A stretch of DNA of 58,044 nucleotides from Methanobacteriota archaeon. Lineage in GTDB: Archaea > Thermoplasmatota > Poseidoniia > Poseidoniales > Thalassarchaeaceae. Of this stretch, positions 35,273 through 45,415 are shown one piece after another. The DNA lies in NCBI GenBank assembly GCA_004195615.1, contig PSPW01000002.1, positions 1-58,044 of the forward strand, read 5' to 3'. Within the stretch, counting starts at the first letter, position 1, and each line of letters opens with the position of its first letter. The notes beneath the pieces were generated by a model that saw only the letters and a program-made list of their open reading frames with translations, ran no database searches and had not been told where the DNA came from. The position numbers and the translations under genes are program-made.

Positions 35273-35560
35273 CTACTCCGAGTTTAGCTTGTCATCTATG
35301 AAAGAGCGCATGTAAGCGGGAAGCTCGCCATTGACGAAAACGACGTCCGCTACTGGGTCTAGTTTCATCAGAGAGTAGTAAATCTGCATAGCAGTCATGG
35401 GTGTTGAGCTGCACCCAGTGCATCCCCCTTCTAGGGAAATCATGATCACCCCATCGGTTGTGTCTACCACGTTTACCACTCCGTCATGAGCATCTAGAAC
35501 TGCTTGGACTGGCCCAACCGAATCCAGAATTAGTTGTTTGTCGACCATGCTGCTCATCAT
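35273..35560 (-). CDS. NifU-like C-terminal domain protein (iron-sulfur scaffold/carrier)
   Basis: A single NifU C-terminal (Nfu) domain of about 95 residues from ATG 35560; the longer frame to 35629 would overlap the divergent gene. The Nfu signature is LEGGCTGCSSTPMTAMQ, in which the CxxC can hold a 4Fe-4S cluster between two subunits for transfer to target proteins. Preceding VQAVLDAHDGVVNVVDTTDGVIMI is the usual Nfu strand-helix pattern. Such carriers would serve the many iron-sulfur enzymes here (EMO-like protein, aconitase X). Confidence 0.85.
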   Translation of the reverse strand: MMSSMVDKQLILDSVGPVQAVLDAHDGVVNVVDTTDGVIMISLEGGCTGCSSTPMTAMQIYYSLMKLDPVADVVFVNGELPAYMRSFIDDKLNSE

Positions 35561-35606
35561 CCTTGAGGGGCGGGGGTCTTTCAAAGAATTGCCTCTTCGG
35601 AATAGT

Positions 35607-36512
35607 GTGGGACGGGTAACCAGAGTCATCTTGATTGACCTCTTGGTCGAGAGATCAGAGTTCGGGCATGGCGGAAATCAGGAGATTATCAAACCGATTG
35701 CTGAAAGGAGCGCAGTGGAGATTCTGTTAGTCACCCCTCAGATGCAGTCGGAAGAAATTGGTGTTCGGGCACAGGACGAAGGCTTAGTCGAACTTTCTGA
35801 GGATGACGTGCCAGATTGGGATTACGAGTACCCGTTCTGGGGAGATTGCAGCATGGAGATGTCTGGGAATGAGGTGATTTTCAAGAGAGTAGCCATGCCT
35901 CTGCATGGAGATGATGGGTTGACTGAGGCTTGGATCCAATCTATCGAACCTGATGCTGTCGTTTGTAGCGGTTCGAGAAGGAATGTGACAATGTGGGAAG
36001 AATGGATGAATGGCGGCGGGTCACTACTTAGGTGCTCATCCAGAATGGGAATACCCACACTAGGAATCTGCTTTGGCCACCAACTTCTCTGCCATTCACT
36101 TGGATCTACCGTCGAGAGAGCGGATTCCATGTCAAGTGGAGTTTGGGAACTTGCACTGAACCCAAATGGTTTGTCGGACGACCTGTTTGACTCCAGAGGT
36201 AGTGGAAAGGACGGTGCCCCAGTTGCCCTTTATTCCCACCAAGACCACGTGACTACCGTCCCGGAGAGTTGCTTGCTACTGGGTTCAGCGGAACACAATA
36301 GGGTAACTGCAGTTCGAGTGATGAGTGAAGATGGCCTGATCCTCCCTGCGTGGGGGGTTCAGTTTCACCCCGAAGCAGCCAAGGCGAGAGTGGAAAGAGC
36401 ATTCGAATGGGGTCACATTTCCGAGGAAGAAATGAGTATTTTCCAACGCGAACACGACGGTGTAGGCGTCCTGAATTCATTTGCCTCGGCAATCCATGCA
36501 AATATTGGTTAA
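35607..36512 (+). CDS. Class I glutamine amidotransferase domain protein
   Basis: A 301-residue protein from the GTG at 35607; the open frame starts at 35538 but would overlap the NifU-domain gene. The GATase core is clear: oxyanion/nucleophile motif [16 protein letters not shown] (~residue 152) and the His-Glu pair in [14 protein letters not shown] (~254). The first ~60 residues read [19 protein letters not shown], as in GMP synthase-like amidotransferases. There is no attached synthetase domain, so it is a stand-alone GATase. The partner or substrate is unknown. The pyrophosphatase gene follows 77 bases later. Confidence 0.85.
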   Translation: MGRVTRVILIDLLVERSEFGHGGNQEIIKPIAERSAVEILLVTPQMQSEEIGVRAQDEGLVELSEDDVPDWDYEYPFWGDCSMEMSGNEVIFKRVAMPLHGDDGLTEAWIQSIEPDAVVCSGSRRNVTMWEEWMNGGGSLLRCSSRMGIPTLGICFGHQLLCHSLGSTVERADSMSSGVWELALNPNGLSDDLFDSRGSGKDGAPVALYSHQDHVTTVPESCLLLGSAEHNRVTAVRVMSEDGLILPAWGVQFHPEAAKARVERAFEWGHISEEEMSIFQREHDGVGVLNSFASAIHANIG

Positions 36513-36589
36513 TCGGGGACGGTAGTTTTGCAATTGGATTTGGATTAAATAGAGAACTCTATTCGACGAGCCGAACTGATGGTGTAACT

Positions 36590-38668
36590 ATGGATGGAGA
36601 ACAACTAGGAATTATAGGATTTGCAGCAGGTCTTTTCGGGCTTGTCATTGCATTCTTCCTGTACAACAAGGTGAATTCAATAAAGATCGAAAACGAGACT
36701 GTCGCCAAGATTACCGGACAAATCCAAGACGGTGCGATGGCATTCCTTTACGCTGAGTACAAGTTGCTCTCGGGTTTCATTGTCATCGTGGCAATCGCCC
36801 TTCTATTTGGAGGGGAAGAGAATGGCCTCGGCATGGAGACCATGTTGGCATTCATCATTGGTGCGTTGTGCAGTGTCGCAGCGGGTTTCTCCGGAATGCG
36901 TGCAGCCACCAGCGCGAACGGTCGGACGGCGCAGGCTGCTGCTGATGGTGGGCAATCTGCCGCTCTAATGACATCATACAATGGCGGAGCAGTGATGGGG
37001 CTAGCCGTAGGAGGATTGGGGCTAGCGGGAATTTCTCTCATGTACTACCTCACTGAAATCGAGTTCCTGACGGTGGAAAACATAGCGGGATTCGGCATGG
37101 GGGCATCTTCAATCGCCCTCTTCGCACGTGTAGGTGGTGGGATTTACACCAAGGCAGCAGATGTGGGTGCAGATCTAGTTGGCAAGGTTGAGGCGGGAAT
37201 TCCCGAGGACGACCCGAGAAACCCCGGTGTCATCGCGGATAACGTCGGCGACAATGTGGGAGACGTTGCCGGAATGGGTGCAGACATATTCGAGTCATTC
37301 GTTGGGAGCATTATTGCAGCAATGGTGATTGCAGCGGCCAACGAAGATCTTCTCGGCCCTGACTACGTGATGATTCCAATCGTACTGGCAGTAGTTGGTT
37401 ACATCGCTTCCATAATTGGCGTCTTCTCGATTACTGCAATGCAGAACATGGATCCAGGAGCAGCCCTGAGAAATACTACATTCATCGGAGCGGGGCTGTT
37501 CATCGCTGGTGGCTACTTTGCCCTAGATTACCTGGAGCTACCAACCACGGTAATCCAAGCTGTCGCAATCGGATCCCTCGTCGGGATACTGATTGGACTA
37601 GTTACTGAGTACTACACGGGGATAGAGGACGTGTTTTTCTTCAAGGTCCATGCGATACCCTACATCGGGGAAGCGAGCAAGACTGGCAGTGCAACCAACG
37701 CAATAGCGGGACTGGCAGTAGGAATGCAGTCAGTTTTCCTCCCAGTTCTTCTAATAGCTGCAGGAATTTTCGGGGCCGATCACGTGATGGGCGGAGGGGA
37801 TCTAGGCCTATACGGCATTGCAATGGCAGCCATGGGGATGCTGGGGACGGTTGGCGTTACCATGACTGTGGACGCTTATGGCCCAGTAGTAGACAATGCT
37901 GGAGGAATTGCCGAGATGTCAGGACTAGGAGACGATGTGAGAGAGATTACCGATGGACTTGACTCAATTGGGAACACCACGGCAGCAATCGGGAAGGGTT
38001 TCGCGATTGGCAGTGCGGCTTTGACTGCGCTCGCTCTTTTCGCCGCTTTCAAGACCAGTGCTGGGCTTGAGGCAGAGGACCTGAGCCTGACGGTGCCAAT
38101 GGTCGTGATCGGACTACTAATCGGGGCATCGCTGCCATTCGTAGTTGCAGCGATGACGATGAAGTCGGTTGGACGTGCAGCAGAGGCCATGATCGCAGAG
38201 ATTAGGAGGCAGTTCAAGGAAATCGATGGACTCCTGGAGGGGCGTGAAGGAGTGGAACCCGACAGTGCCACCTGCGTGGACATCTCTACCAAGGCAGCTC
38301 TACGCGAAATGGTGATGCCGGGTGTTGTCGCTATTTCGAGCCCGGTGATAATCGGCCTCCTACTAGGTAGCGCTGCACTGGGCGGAACTCTGGCCGGGGC
38401 AACTGCAAGCGGGGTCCTGATGGCCCTATTCATGGCAAACGCAGGCGGGGCATGGGACAACGCGAAGAAGGCCATAGAGCAAGGTCACATTGAGGGGGCC
38501 GTCAAGGGCGACGATGCACATAGTGCCGCAATAGTTGGGGACACGATTGGAGATCCGTTCAAGGACACAAGTGGGCCATCCCTGAATATCTTGATCAAGC
38601 TGATGAGCATCGTCAGCGTAGTTATCGCTGGGATGCTGACCAAGACTGGTGAGCTAGGCGCTCTTTAG
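36590..38668 (+). CDS. hppA: Membrane-bound ion-pumping pyrophosphatase
   Basis: Couples pyrophosphate hydrolysis to H+ or Na+ export. It has 692 residues from ATG 36590, about 16 TM helices, and a long open frame upstream that is not used. Family motifs include [51 protein letters not shown] and the C-terminal [20 protein letters not shown]. The potassium-selectivity site reads [18 protein letters not shown]: Ala and Gly at the two diagnostic positions (A/G rather than K/T) indicate the K+-dependent class. GATTAAATAG at 36544-36552 may be the TATA box. Sodium versus proton cannot be settled by eye. Confidence 0.96.
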   Translation: MDGEQLGIIGFAAGLFGLVIAFFLYNKVNSIKIENETVAKITGQIQDGAMAFLYAEYKLLSGFIVIVAIALLFGGEENGLGMETMLAFIIGALCSVAAGFSGMRAATSANGRTAQAAADGGQSAALMTSYNGGAVMGLAVGGLGLAGISLMYYLTEIEFLTVENIAGFGMGASSIALFARVGGGIYTKAADVGADLVGKVEAGIPEDDPRNPGVIADNVGDNVGDVAGMGADIFESFVGSIIAAMVIAAANEDLLGPDYVMIPIVLAVVGYIASIIGVFSITAMQNMDPGAALRNTTFIGAGLFIAGGYFALDYLELPTTVIQAVAIGSLVGILIGLVTEYYTGIEDVFFFKVHAIPYIGEASKTGSATNAIAGLAVGMQSVFLPVLLIAAGIFGADHVMGGGDLGLYGIAMAAMGMLGTVGVTMTVDAYGPVVDNAGGIAEMSGLGDDVREITDGLDSIGNTTAAIGKGFAIGSAALTALALFAAFKTSAGLEAEDLSLTVPMVVIGLLIGASLPFVVAAMTMKSVGRAAEAMIAEIRRQFKEIDGLLEGREGVEPDSATCVDISTKAALREMVMPGVVAISSPVIIGLLLGSAALGGTLAGATASGVLMALFMANAGGAWDNAKKAIEQGHIEGAVKGDDAHSAAIVGDTIGDPFKDTSGPSLNILIKLMSIVSVVIAGMLTKTGELGAL

Positions 38669-38718
38669 GGAAATCGTACAAGCGTCAGGCTCTTGATGGG
38701 TCGGCTCTAGCGAGAGTC

Positions 38719-39678
38719 GTGAGGTCGAGTCGCGCATTTGCAATCCTAGTGATACTACTGTCGTCATCCCTTGCTGGGTGCTCGGGTAACCAGTCAGACT
38801 CGGGGGGCCCTTCATCGGGTGTTTTCGAGGTCGCTACATGGGAGACTGGGGACTGGTGGCTCTACACCTTCTCAACTCCAGATTACAGCGACGACACTGC
38901 TAGACTGGTGGTTGCTAGCACTAGCGAAGAGGATGGGACTGCGTACATGCTCGCTATTTCCAGCCGGACAGAGGCTAGGCGCCATGCGGTGCTCAATCAC
39001 AACCCATTCCTCGGAAGGATTACCCATTCCGAATTGGGAGCTTTCGAGAACGGCGTCGCGCAGCCGGTTCTGAGTTTCCCTCTCGAGGAGGGAAATTCAT
39101 GGTCATTCACGCTATTCTCCATGGAATGGGATGCTTTCGTATCCGACGTATCAGGGAGCATGGCGGTGATTATCGCCACCTCTTCCGACGGTTCGAGGCT
39201 GGATTACGTGTTCGACAACGAAGCTGGTTTCTACTACTCATTCACATGGAAGGATCCGATGGGAGTCACGAATCTCAGAATGATGCTTTCCGAAAGTGGT
39301 TCAGGGCACACCGGTGATGTATACTTCGTGAGGGGAGGGGACCTGTTCAACGGTACTTGGGAAGATACTGGTAACGACATCGAGATTCGTGATACGTTTC
39401 TCGTTAACGACCATCCGAGCGATGGTGAGTGGGATGAGATGATCTACTTCATCGATGCCGATTGTGGTTCGGGATCATCCATCTCCCTGACTCTGAGAGA
39501 CCACATGTCAATCTCAGCACTGGAGAGAATTTGGGGACCCGGAGCAAGCGAGATGGGTACGCTAGGGACGATTCCCTATCCATCGGGGGAATACACCCTC
39601 ACGGCCACCTTCACAGGTAGCTCCACCTTCTTGAGAGTGAGAATAGCTGGTGGAATTACCCAGTCATGGAGCCTCTAG
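38719..39678 (+). CDS. Secreted lipoprotein, unknown
   Basis: A 319-residue exported protein starting with GTG. The signal peptide AFAILVILLSSSLAGC ends in a perfect lipobox (Cys21), followed by a Ser/Gly linker GNQSDSGGPSSG. The rest is beta-rich with WETGDWWLYTFSTPDY early on and repeated aromatic strands. No catalytic motif seen. It probably stays lipid-tethered at the surface. Its stop overlaps the convergent glutaredoxin gene by four bases. Confidence 0.75.
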   Translation: MRSSRAFAILVILLSSSLAGCSGNQSDSGGPSSGVFEVATWETGDWWLYTFSTPDYSDDTARLVVASTSEEDGTAYMLAISSRTEARRHAVLNHNPFLGRITHSELGAFENGVAQPVLSFPLEEGNSWSFTLFSMEWDAFVSDVSGSMAVIIATSSDGSRLDYVFDNEAGFYYSFTWKDPMGVTNLRMMLSESGSGHTGDVYFVRGGDLFNGTWEDTGNDIEIRDTFLVNDHPSDGEWDEMIYFIDADCGSGSSISLTLRDHMSISALERIWGPGASEMGTLGTIPYPSGEYTLTATFTGSSTFLRVRIAGGITQSWSL

Positions 39679-39962
39679 AGGTATTCCATAAGGTGGTCTG
39701 AACCTCCAACGAAGATCGGGGTGTCGCCACGCATGTCGAACACCACGGGGACGGACCTGTGTCCTGTCTCCATGACCACGTCCTTCCTGAGTCCTGCGAA
39801 GTTGTCCAGATTCACCTCCATGTAGGTGAGACCCTTCGAATCGAGAGTCCTGAAAGCCCGTGTGCAGTATGGGCAGACCGTCTGGGTGAAGACGAGGAAA
39901 TCCTCATCTGCACTCTCGATGAAATCATGCAGCTGTGACAGAGTCGTCGCCTCCTTCCTCAT
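39675..39962 (-). CDS. Glutaredoxin-like protein
   Basis: A 95-residue thioredoxin-fold protein with the classic active site FTQTVCPYCTRAF and the glutaredoxin cis-Pro and glutathione-site pattern HRSVPVVF followed by FVGGSDHLMEYL. It reduces disulfides or mixed disulfides, perhaps recycling the peroxiredoxin. I use the ATG at 39962; the frame is open to 39992. Either start overlaps the end of the upstream subtilase-MFS gene (by 38 bases or more), suggesting translational coupling. Confidence 0.88.
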   Translation of the reverse strand: MRKEATTLSQLHDFIESADEDFLVFTQTVCPYCTRAFRTLDSKGLTYMEVNLDNFAGLRKDVVMETGHRSVPVVFDMRGDTPIFVGGSDHLMEYL

Positions 39963-42900
39963 CCCACCAAGCAGACTCTCCCAAATCGGCATCCATGATT
40001 AAGGCATCCATGACTTCTCCATCTTCGGATTTATTCTCCAGAACCCTGTTACACTCCTCAGGGTCAATGAAAATCAAGAAGACCACGGCGAACATCGTGA
40101 GGGTAGCACCAGCGTAGATTGCTGGGATGACGTCGTTGTCAAAGAATTCCAGGACCTGCCCTGTCTTGGAGAGTGCTATCACGCCTCCTAGGTTGAACAT
40201 CGACATATATGCAGTGAATTGCGTTCCGCCCACCTTGCTCCATGTCATTTTCATGCACACAGCAACTACAGCGATGAAGGCGACACCTGTGACGAAGCCT
40301 TTGATTAACACGTACACCACCATGATTGGGGTGTTTGTCCATAGTGGTTCCAGGACGGCTAGCATGCCATTGCATATCGCGAGGCAGGTGAATCCAATCA
40401 TTCCCATCCTCCTTACGCCGAATTTTTCCCCGAGGAAACCACCCGCGATTTGGCCAAACATGGTTGCTAGGATGCCACCTCCTCCCACGATCAAGCTGTA
40501 CTTTGCATCCCCCCAACCAGACTGCACAACTAATATATCAATGATAATAGGGTCAAGGAAGTAGTACATTTCGGTAAGAAGGCAGCAGAAAATCAGAAGG
40601 AAGGAAGACTTCAGATGGAATGCCTTGGTTAAGTTGAAACTAGTCTGAGCAAGAGTTCTCGTGGAGGATTGAGACAACAAAGAGAATGGATTGGGTACCT
40701 TGGGCAAAGAACCACCCCCGTCATAGCGTGATCCTGATCCAATAAGTCTGTTGAAAAACGCTACAAATATTGCGAGGACTAAGCCTCCGAATGCGACTAT
40801 CTTGGCCTTTGAGTAGAATGGCACTGTGAGATCCACTGAGACGATGGCGAACACTAGACCGGACACGAAGATAAAGATCGAGATTATCGTGATAAATGCT
40901 GGAATGGAGATTTTCTCTTCGAAGGTTGCCTTACCCACTGCTACGGCAGCCCACCACCTAGATTCCTCCGGATCATCCCAGTAGAGCTTCTTATCCACTT
41001 CATCTGACTCCTCGGAGAGTCTGTCTTTCTCTGACCCAGTGGACTCGGACGATCGGGTGGACCACGGGAATAGCCTAGTACCCGGCTTCTCGTATAGGAA
41101 CATGGGCAGCACCATGATCAGAAGGAGTAGGGGAAGCTGGACAGCGAGCATCCCCCTGATGCCGATGGAGCTGACCAAACCGCCAAGAACTGCTCCTCCG
41201 ACTATCATCCCAGCCCTCTTTGATGCGAACATATATCCATTCACCTTCGAAACCTCGTCGTCTTCCAAAACGTCGACTGCTAGAGCGTCAGTGCTGACGT
41301 CCTGGAGGGAAGCGAAGATGTTGTGGATGAACATGAGCGTGATCACAATGTCGATCTGTTCTATCAAGTTGGGGACAAAGAGGATAATTCCGATGGTCAC
41401 TGCCATTCCGAACTGAGAGAAAAGGACCCAAAGCCTTCGTTTTCCATAGATCGGGATGTTTAGTGTATCGATTACAGGCCCCCATATCCATTTGAAGGTC
41501 CAAGGAAGTGCTATCGTGGCCAGAAGAGTCCCGGTTTCTCCTGCAGTGAAGCCATTGTTGGCCAGGTATGCTACGAATGCAACTACAGCGAACCCCCATG
41601 GGAGGCCTTGGGCGAAGTATAGAATGCACAGAGATGCCGTTCTTCTGAGTCTGTTGTCCGTAAGGCTCTCCCCATCGTACCACTCTTCAATCAGGCGTCC
41701 CCTGTGGATGACCACGTATCCGATCATCAAGGCAAACATCAGAGCTACTGCGATAATCAGAATTTTGGAAGCGTCCGAGTCGTCGGACCCGTCAGCTACT
41801 GCTGGCATATCGAGTAGGATTACCCTTCGGGCGTCAATCGGGGAAATGTGTTCGTTGTCGACCACCAGTCTGGCATAGATTGTCGAGTTTCCAGACTCAA
41901 CGTGTGGTTCCAATCGGATGCTCCACAACGCCCAGTCGCCCAGTGGGGAATCGTCCACGGCTTCCTTCCATTCTCCGCCTCCTACTCGAACCTCGACCTT
42001 CGTCTGGCTACCTGGTCCTGATGATCCTACCTCTGCTCCGGAAGATGACCCATGTATGTAGCTCTCATTGAGAATCTCTCCCATGGTGGCAACTTCCATC
42101 GAGATATTCAGGGAGCGGTCAATGCTTCCTGCTGCCTCCACGAAGGCCATCGGATCAGCCTGTCCGAAACCAAATTCGTTGTCTGGTCTGGTTTCCAATA
42201 GGCTGCAGTCGTTTAATCCGGGGTCATCGAGCAACTGGACATCGCGTTCGATAGAGTGAGCGGAAATGATGTCCTTGAACTCGGTGGGTGTGAGGTCTGG
42301 GTTTGCCTGGACCATCAGAGCCGCGATTCCAGCCATCAGAGGAGTGGCCATGCTGGTCCCTGACTTGCTGATGTAACCATCTTGGGTCGCTGCATCCGGG
42401 GCCATGATGTTTGATCCGATTACGGCTACATCCGGCTTCACCCTCAAGTCGGATGTGTACCCTCTGCTGCTGTAGATTGCAAGTCCTAGATCCTTATCCA
42501 AACTGGCTACGGTTACGGGCAGCTTAGCGTCTCCAGGACTATCTATGGTATTGCATCCAGCAACGGTCAGTCCACCAAACTCGTTGCCTGCGGAGAGTGT
42601 GGTGATGATCCCGGCTTCAACTACCATATCCATCTGGCGACTCCATGCAGAGTTGCCATCGTTGTCCAAATGTACCTCGAATTGCTGCTCTCCCAGGGAA
42701 GAGGTCACTATGTCGATTCCATATTTTTCCTTGTTGTCAATTGCCCATTGGGCCCCTTGTATCACGTCCTCGATGTCCCCATCGCAGCATGCCAGGATAT
42801 TGATCAGATGAGCCCCTGGAGCTGCTCCCACGTACCTCAGTCCGGTTCCCGGGTCAGTCTGACCGCCGCCGGTTCCTGCCGCTATTCCTGCAACGTGGCT

Positions 42901-43677
42901 TCCGTGTGTGCCTGAGTCGTATGATGTGGATGGGTCTTGCTCCTCATCTGTGAGAACAGCATCGAAGAATGCGATGATCTTTGGATCGCAATCCGAAGGA
43001 AGGGGATCGGGGTCCGGATCGAATGGGTCCGGGGGGTCGTCGATGCATGTGAGGGGGTCATCGTCCATGTCGTTGAGCCCCTCGTGGTCTCCACGGACTC
43101 CCGTATCCAGAATGGCAATCACAGAGCCGGTGCCATCAAGGCCGAAGTCTTCCCATACGGTGTCCACCCCCATGTTAGGAACTGCCTCGTGCATGTTAGT
43201 CTCGGCGAGACCAAGGTCCTCTACCATCACGACGCCATTGAGTGATCTGATGCCCCCCTCGTCGATTATTTTCGATATGGGAGATGTTCCAGAGACCGTG
43301 TCCAGATATCCGTATCTGAAGGTCACTTCCACCCCAAGTGACTCTAGGGCTGAGATATCGGCATCTGTTGGGTGGTGATCATAATCCACGAAAACCCTTG
43401 CACTTCCCTCTGGAGCCCTCTTCCACCAGTCCCTCTGAGTTTGTTCGGGTTGTTCGATCAACCATTCCAGCCTGTCATCGAGGGAGTTAGAATCCTTGTC
43501 TCGGCTCCAATGAGTCCACCAGTTCCAGTGAATGTCAGACTCTATGCTAGGGACCCAATCGCCATTAGCATCGAAACCACCCTGTGGCGATGACTCAACA
43601 GAAATTGAAGAGGCCGCTAGTGGTGCGATTAGGACCAAAAGTGCCAGAGGAACAAACATGGAACGGCGGTCGCCCAT
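39925..43677 (-). CDS. Subtilase (S8) protease fused to an MFS (AmpG/PAT-like) transporter
   Basis: A 1250-residue single frame. A signal peptide (MFVPLALLVLIAPLAASS) and an inhibitor-like prodomain precede a subtilisin domain with complete catalytic residues: Asp191 (ILDTGVRGDHEG), His258 (SGTHGSHVAG), Asn365 (LSAGNEFGG) and Ser442 (GTSMATPLMAG). A beta domain follows to ~625, then a TM helix (KILIIAVALMFALMIGYVV, ~638-656). From ~675 to ~1200 comes a 12-helix MFS transporter starting ASLCILYFAQGLPWGF, similar to AmpG/acetyl-CoA transporter-type permeases. The protease would lie outside and the carrier in the same membrane. It may cut peptides and import the products. Confidence 0.88.
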   Translation of the reverse strand: MGDRRSMFVPLALLVLIAPLAASSISVESSPQGGFDANGDWVPSIESDIHWNWWTHWSRDKDSNSLDDRLEWLIEQPEQTQRDWWKRAPEGSARVFVDYDHHPTDADISALESLGVEVTFRYGYLDTVSGTSPISKIIDEGGIRSLNGVVMVEDLGLAETNMHEAVPNMGVDTVWEDFGLDGTGSVIAILDTGVRGDHEGLNDMDDDPLTCIDDPPDPFDPDPDPLPSDCDPKIIAFFDAVLTDEEQDPSTSYDSGTHGSHVAGIAAGTGGGQTDPGTGLRYVGAAPGAHLINILACCDGDIEDVIQGAQWAIDNKEKYGIDIVTSSLGEQQFEVHLDNDGNSAWSRQMDMVVEAGIITTLSAGNEFGGLTVAGCNTIDSPGDAKLPVTVASLDKDLGLAIYSSRGYTSDLRVKPDVAVIGSNIMAPDAATQDGYISKSGTSMATPLMAGIAALMVQANPDLTPTEFKDIISAHSIERDVQLLDDPGLNDCSLLETRPDNEFGFGQADPMAFVEAAGSIDRSLNISMEVATMGEILNESYIHGSSSGAEVGSSGPGSQTKVEVRVGGGEWKEAVDDSPLGDWALWSIRLEPHVESGNSTIYARLVVDNEHISPIDARRVILLDMPAVADGSDDSDASKILIIAVALMFALMIGYVVIHRGRLIEEWYDGESLTDNRLRRTASLCILYFAQGLPWGFAVVAFVAYLANNGFTAGETGTLLATIALPWTFKWIWGPVIDTLNIPIYGKRRLWVLFSQFGMAVTIGIILFVPNLIEQIDIVITLMFIHNIFASLQDVSTDALAVDVLEDDEVSKVNGYMFASKRAGMIVGGAVLGGLVSSIGIRGMLAVQLPLLLLIMVLPMFLYEKPGTRLFPWSTRSSESTGSEKDRLSEESDEVDKKLYWDDPEESRWWAAVAVGKATFEEKISIPAFITIISIFIFVSGLVFAIVSVDLTVPFYSKAKIVAFGGLVLAIFVAFFNRLIGSGSRYDGGGSLPKVPNPFSLLSQSSTRTLAQTSFNLTKAFHLKSSFLLIFCCLLTEMYYFLDPIIIDILVVQSGWGDAKYSLIVGGGGILATMFGQIAGGFLGEKFGVRRMGMIGFTCLAICNGMLAVLEPLWTNTPIMVVYVLIKGFVTGVAFIAVVAVCMKMTWSKVGGTQFTAYMSMFNLGGVIALSKTGQVLEFFDNDVIPAIYAGATLTMFAVVFLIFIDPEECNRVLENKSEDGEVMDALIMDADLGESAWWDEEGGDDSVTAA

Positions 43678-43723
43678 GGATACTCGGGCAAACGGTCATG
43701 TTTGAGAGTTCGGACTGGAATAT

Positions 43724-44596
43724 TCACCCATGCAGAAGAACGCCTTGGTCCTCGAAATCCCACTCAATAATCTCCCAGTCCGCGTTCTCAATAGTCTGAG
43801 TAACGTCTTCCATACCAGTTGGGGAGCACAGGATTGCCGAACATCCCCCTCCTCCTGCCCCCAATGCCTTCCAAGCTACAGCGGAGCCTCTACCGATGAG
43901 GGATTCTACAACATCTCGGAAAGGGTCATGGATTGCCTTATCAATCAAATCCACTCCCTCGCATATCTCCTTCAGTGAAGAGACCACCATGTCCCGACGG
44001 TCTTGCTGGAGGCCATTTGCCATCACTCTGGTGGCACCCCTAATCCTATGCAGGCCGCTGATGACTTCCGTATCCCCATTTGAGTACCTCGACCATACTG
44101 ATTCTTGCATTTCTCCGGAATTTCTACTTTTGCCCGAGAATGAAATTATCAGGTGCTTCTTCAGCCAATTCATCGATGATTTCATTGGCTCGAATGGCAT
44201 TCTCTCTACCGAGTCGCCGATGAACAGCAAGTGGTTGAAGCCACCTATGGCTGATGCCCACTGATCTTGTCTTCCGCAATAATTTCCCCCCTGGGATTCG
44301 AGGACAAAGGCTTCCTCAGCGAGTTTTTCCGGATTTTCTAGTTGGTCAGGGGATATAAGCGCTGACAAGGCTACATTCATGGCAGAACTAGTTCCCAATC
44401 CAGAGCCCCTCGGAACTGGAAACTCAAAGTCTGCCTTTCTGTTGGCTGGAACTGAAGCGGACCGAGCAATCACTCTAAGATTAATTGCGAAGTTAACGAC
44501 CTCTCCGCCAAAGTCGTTGGTATATGGACCTACATCGGTCCAACCACCAGCAAGGTCGACCCGGACAGGTGCCGAAGACTCAGTCGCCCCTGCCAT
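43724..44596 (-). CDS. GHMP sugar kinase (heptose-7-phosphate kinase / fucokinase-like)
   Basis: A 290-residue GHMP kinase. Motif 1 reads RVDLAGGWTDVGPYTNDFGG, the form seen in D-glycero-D-manno-heptose 7-phosphate 1-kinases and L-fucokinases rather than in mevalonate or homoserine kinases. Motif 2 is PRGSGLGTSSAMNVAL and motif 3 LGAGGGGCSAIL. ESQGGNYCGRQDQWASAIGG is also characteristic of the HddA group. It would make a sugar-1-phosphate for nucleotide-sugar synthesis. No heptose pathway partners are visible nearby. It is divergent from the riboflavin operon. Confidence 0.82.
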   Translation of the reverse strand: MAGATESSAPVRVDLAGGWTDVGPYTNDFGGEVVNFAINLRVIARSASVPANRKADFEFPVPRGSGLGTSSAMNVALSALISPDQLENPEKLAEEAFVLESQGGNYCGRQDQWASAIGGFNHLLFIGDSVERMPFEPMKSSMNWLKKHLIISFSGKSRNSGEMQESVWSRYSNGDTEVISGLHRIRGATRVMANGLQQDRRDMVVSSLKEICEGVDLIDKAIHDPFRDVVESLIGRGSAVAWKALGAGGGGCSAILCSPTGMEDVTQTIENADWEIIEWDFEDQGVLLHG

Positions 44597-44656
44597 TGTG
44601 CCAGTGGGGATTGTACTAGGACATCATTTTTTCTAGACCGAAAGTATCGGGTATCA

Positions 44657-45388
44657 ATGGCCCCTCCGCTGAACATGGATGACGAAGTTGCTAGGGCTAT
44701 TTCCGCATTCGAGTCTGGAAATCCAGTAATGATCTTTGACTCTGATTTCAGAGAGAAGGAAACGGATCTGCTTTGGCCCGCAACCGCAGCGACACCCGGG
44801 GTGATAAGGAGGCTGAGAAAAGACTGTGGCGGTCTTCTTTTCCTAGCAATAGGGGATGAAATTGGAGAGATGTTTGGACTCCCCTGGCTTCAAGACATCC
44901 ATTCCCACGATGCTCTGATTGAGGAGAACCCGGTGCTGGAGTATCTAGTCACAAATGATCTTCAGTATGATTCGAGATCCGCCTTCACTCTTTCACTTAA
45001 CCATAGAGAAACGTATACTGGAATTACCGACAGAGATAGATCCCTGACGACAAGAAGGTTTGGAGAATTATCCGGAGAACTGTTGCGAAAGGGTGACAAG
45101 GGCGATTCCGCACTTTCCGAATTGGGGAGAGAATTCAGGACTCCCGGCCATATCCCAGTATGCAGGGAATCATCTGGAGGTCTCAAGACGAGGCAGGGTC
45201 ATACCGAACTAGCCGTTTCAATAGCCAGATTGGCTGGATTAGTCCCCTGTACTATTGGTGCCGAGATGCTGGAATCAGATGGTGATGGGGCGTTGTCATT
45301 AGAAGGGGCTAGGGAATATGCAGCGAGGCATGGAATTCCGATGATTACTGGAGAACAAATTTCTGCTACTTTCGATGAAAAGGATTAG
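44657..45388 (+). CDS. ribB: 3,4-dihydroxy-2-butanone 4-phosphate synthase
   Basis: Makes the four-carbon riboflavin precursor from ribulose 5-phosphate. It has 243 residues. The metal/substrate loop is MIFDSDFREKETDLLWPA, keeping the D-x3-R-E-x-E-x-D pattern. LSLNHRETYTGITDRDRSLTTR and FRTPGHIPVCR (the PGH motif) follow, then RQGHTELAVSIARLAGL (HTE) and the expected late Glu in GAEMLESDGDGALS. There is no GTP cyclohydrolase II domain. An ATG at 44675 is an alternative start. It is first in the ribB-ribL-ribE-ribH run. Confidence 0.92.
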   Translation: MAPPLNMDDEVARAISAFESGNPVMIFDSDFREKETDLLWPATAATPGVIRRLRKDCGGLLFLAIGDEIGEMFGLPWLQDIHSHDALIEENPVLEYLVTNDLQYDSRSAFTLSLNHRETYTGITDRDRSLTTRRFGELSGELLRKGDKGDSALSELGREFRTPGHIPVCRESSGGLKTRQGHTELAVSIARLAGLVPCTIGAEMLESDGDGALSLEGAREYAARHGIPMITGEQISATFDEKD

Positions 45389-45415
45389 GCGAAGATATCA
45401 ACGGGGTCTCTATTG

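Noticed and set aside
36350-36589. 80-residue N-terminal extension of the pyrophosphatase
   Set aside because: It overlaps the amidotransferase gene in another frame and the family starts at the ATG at 36590.
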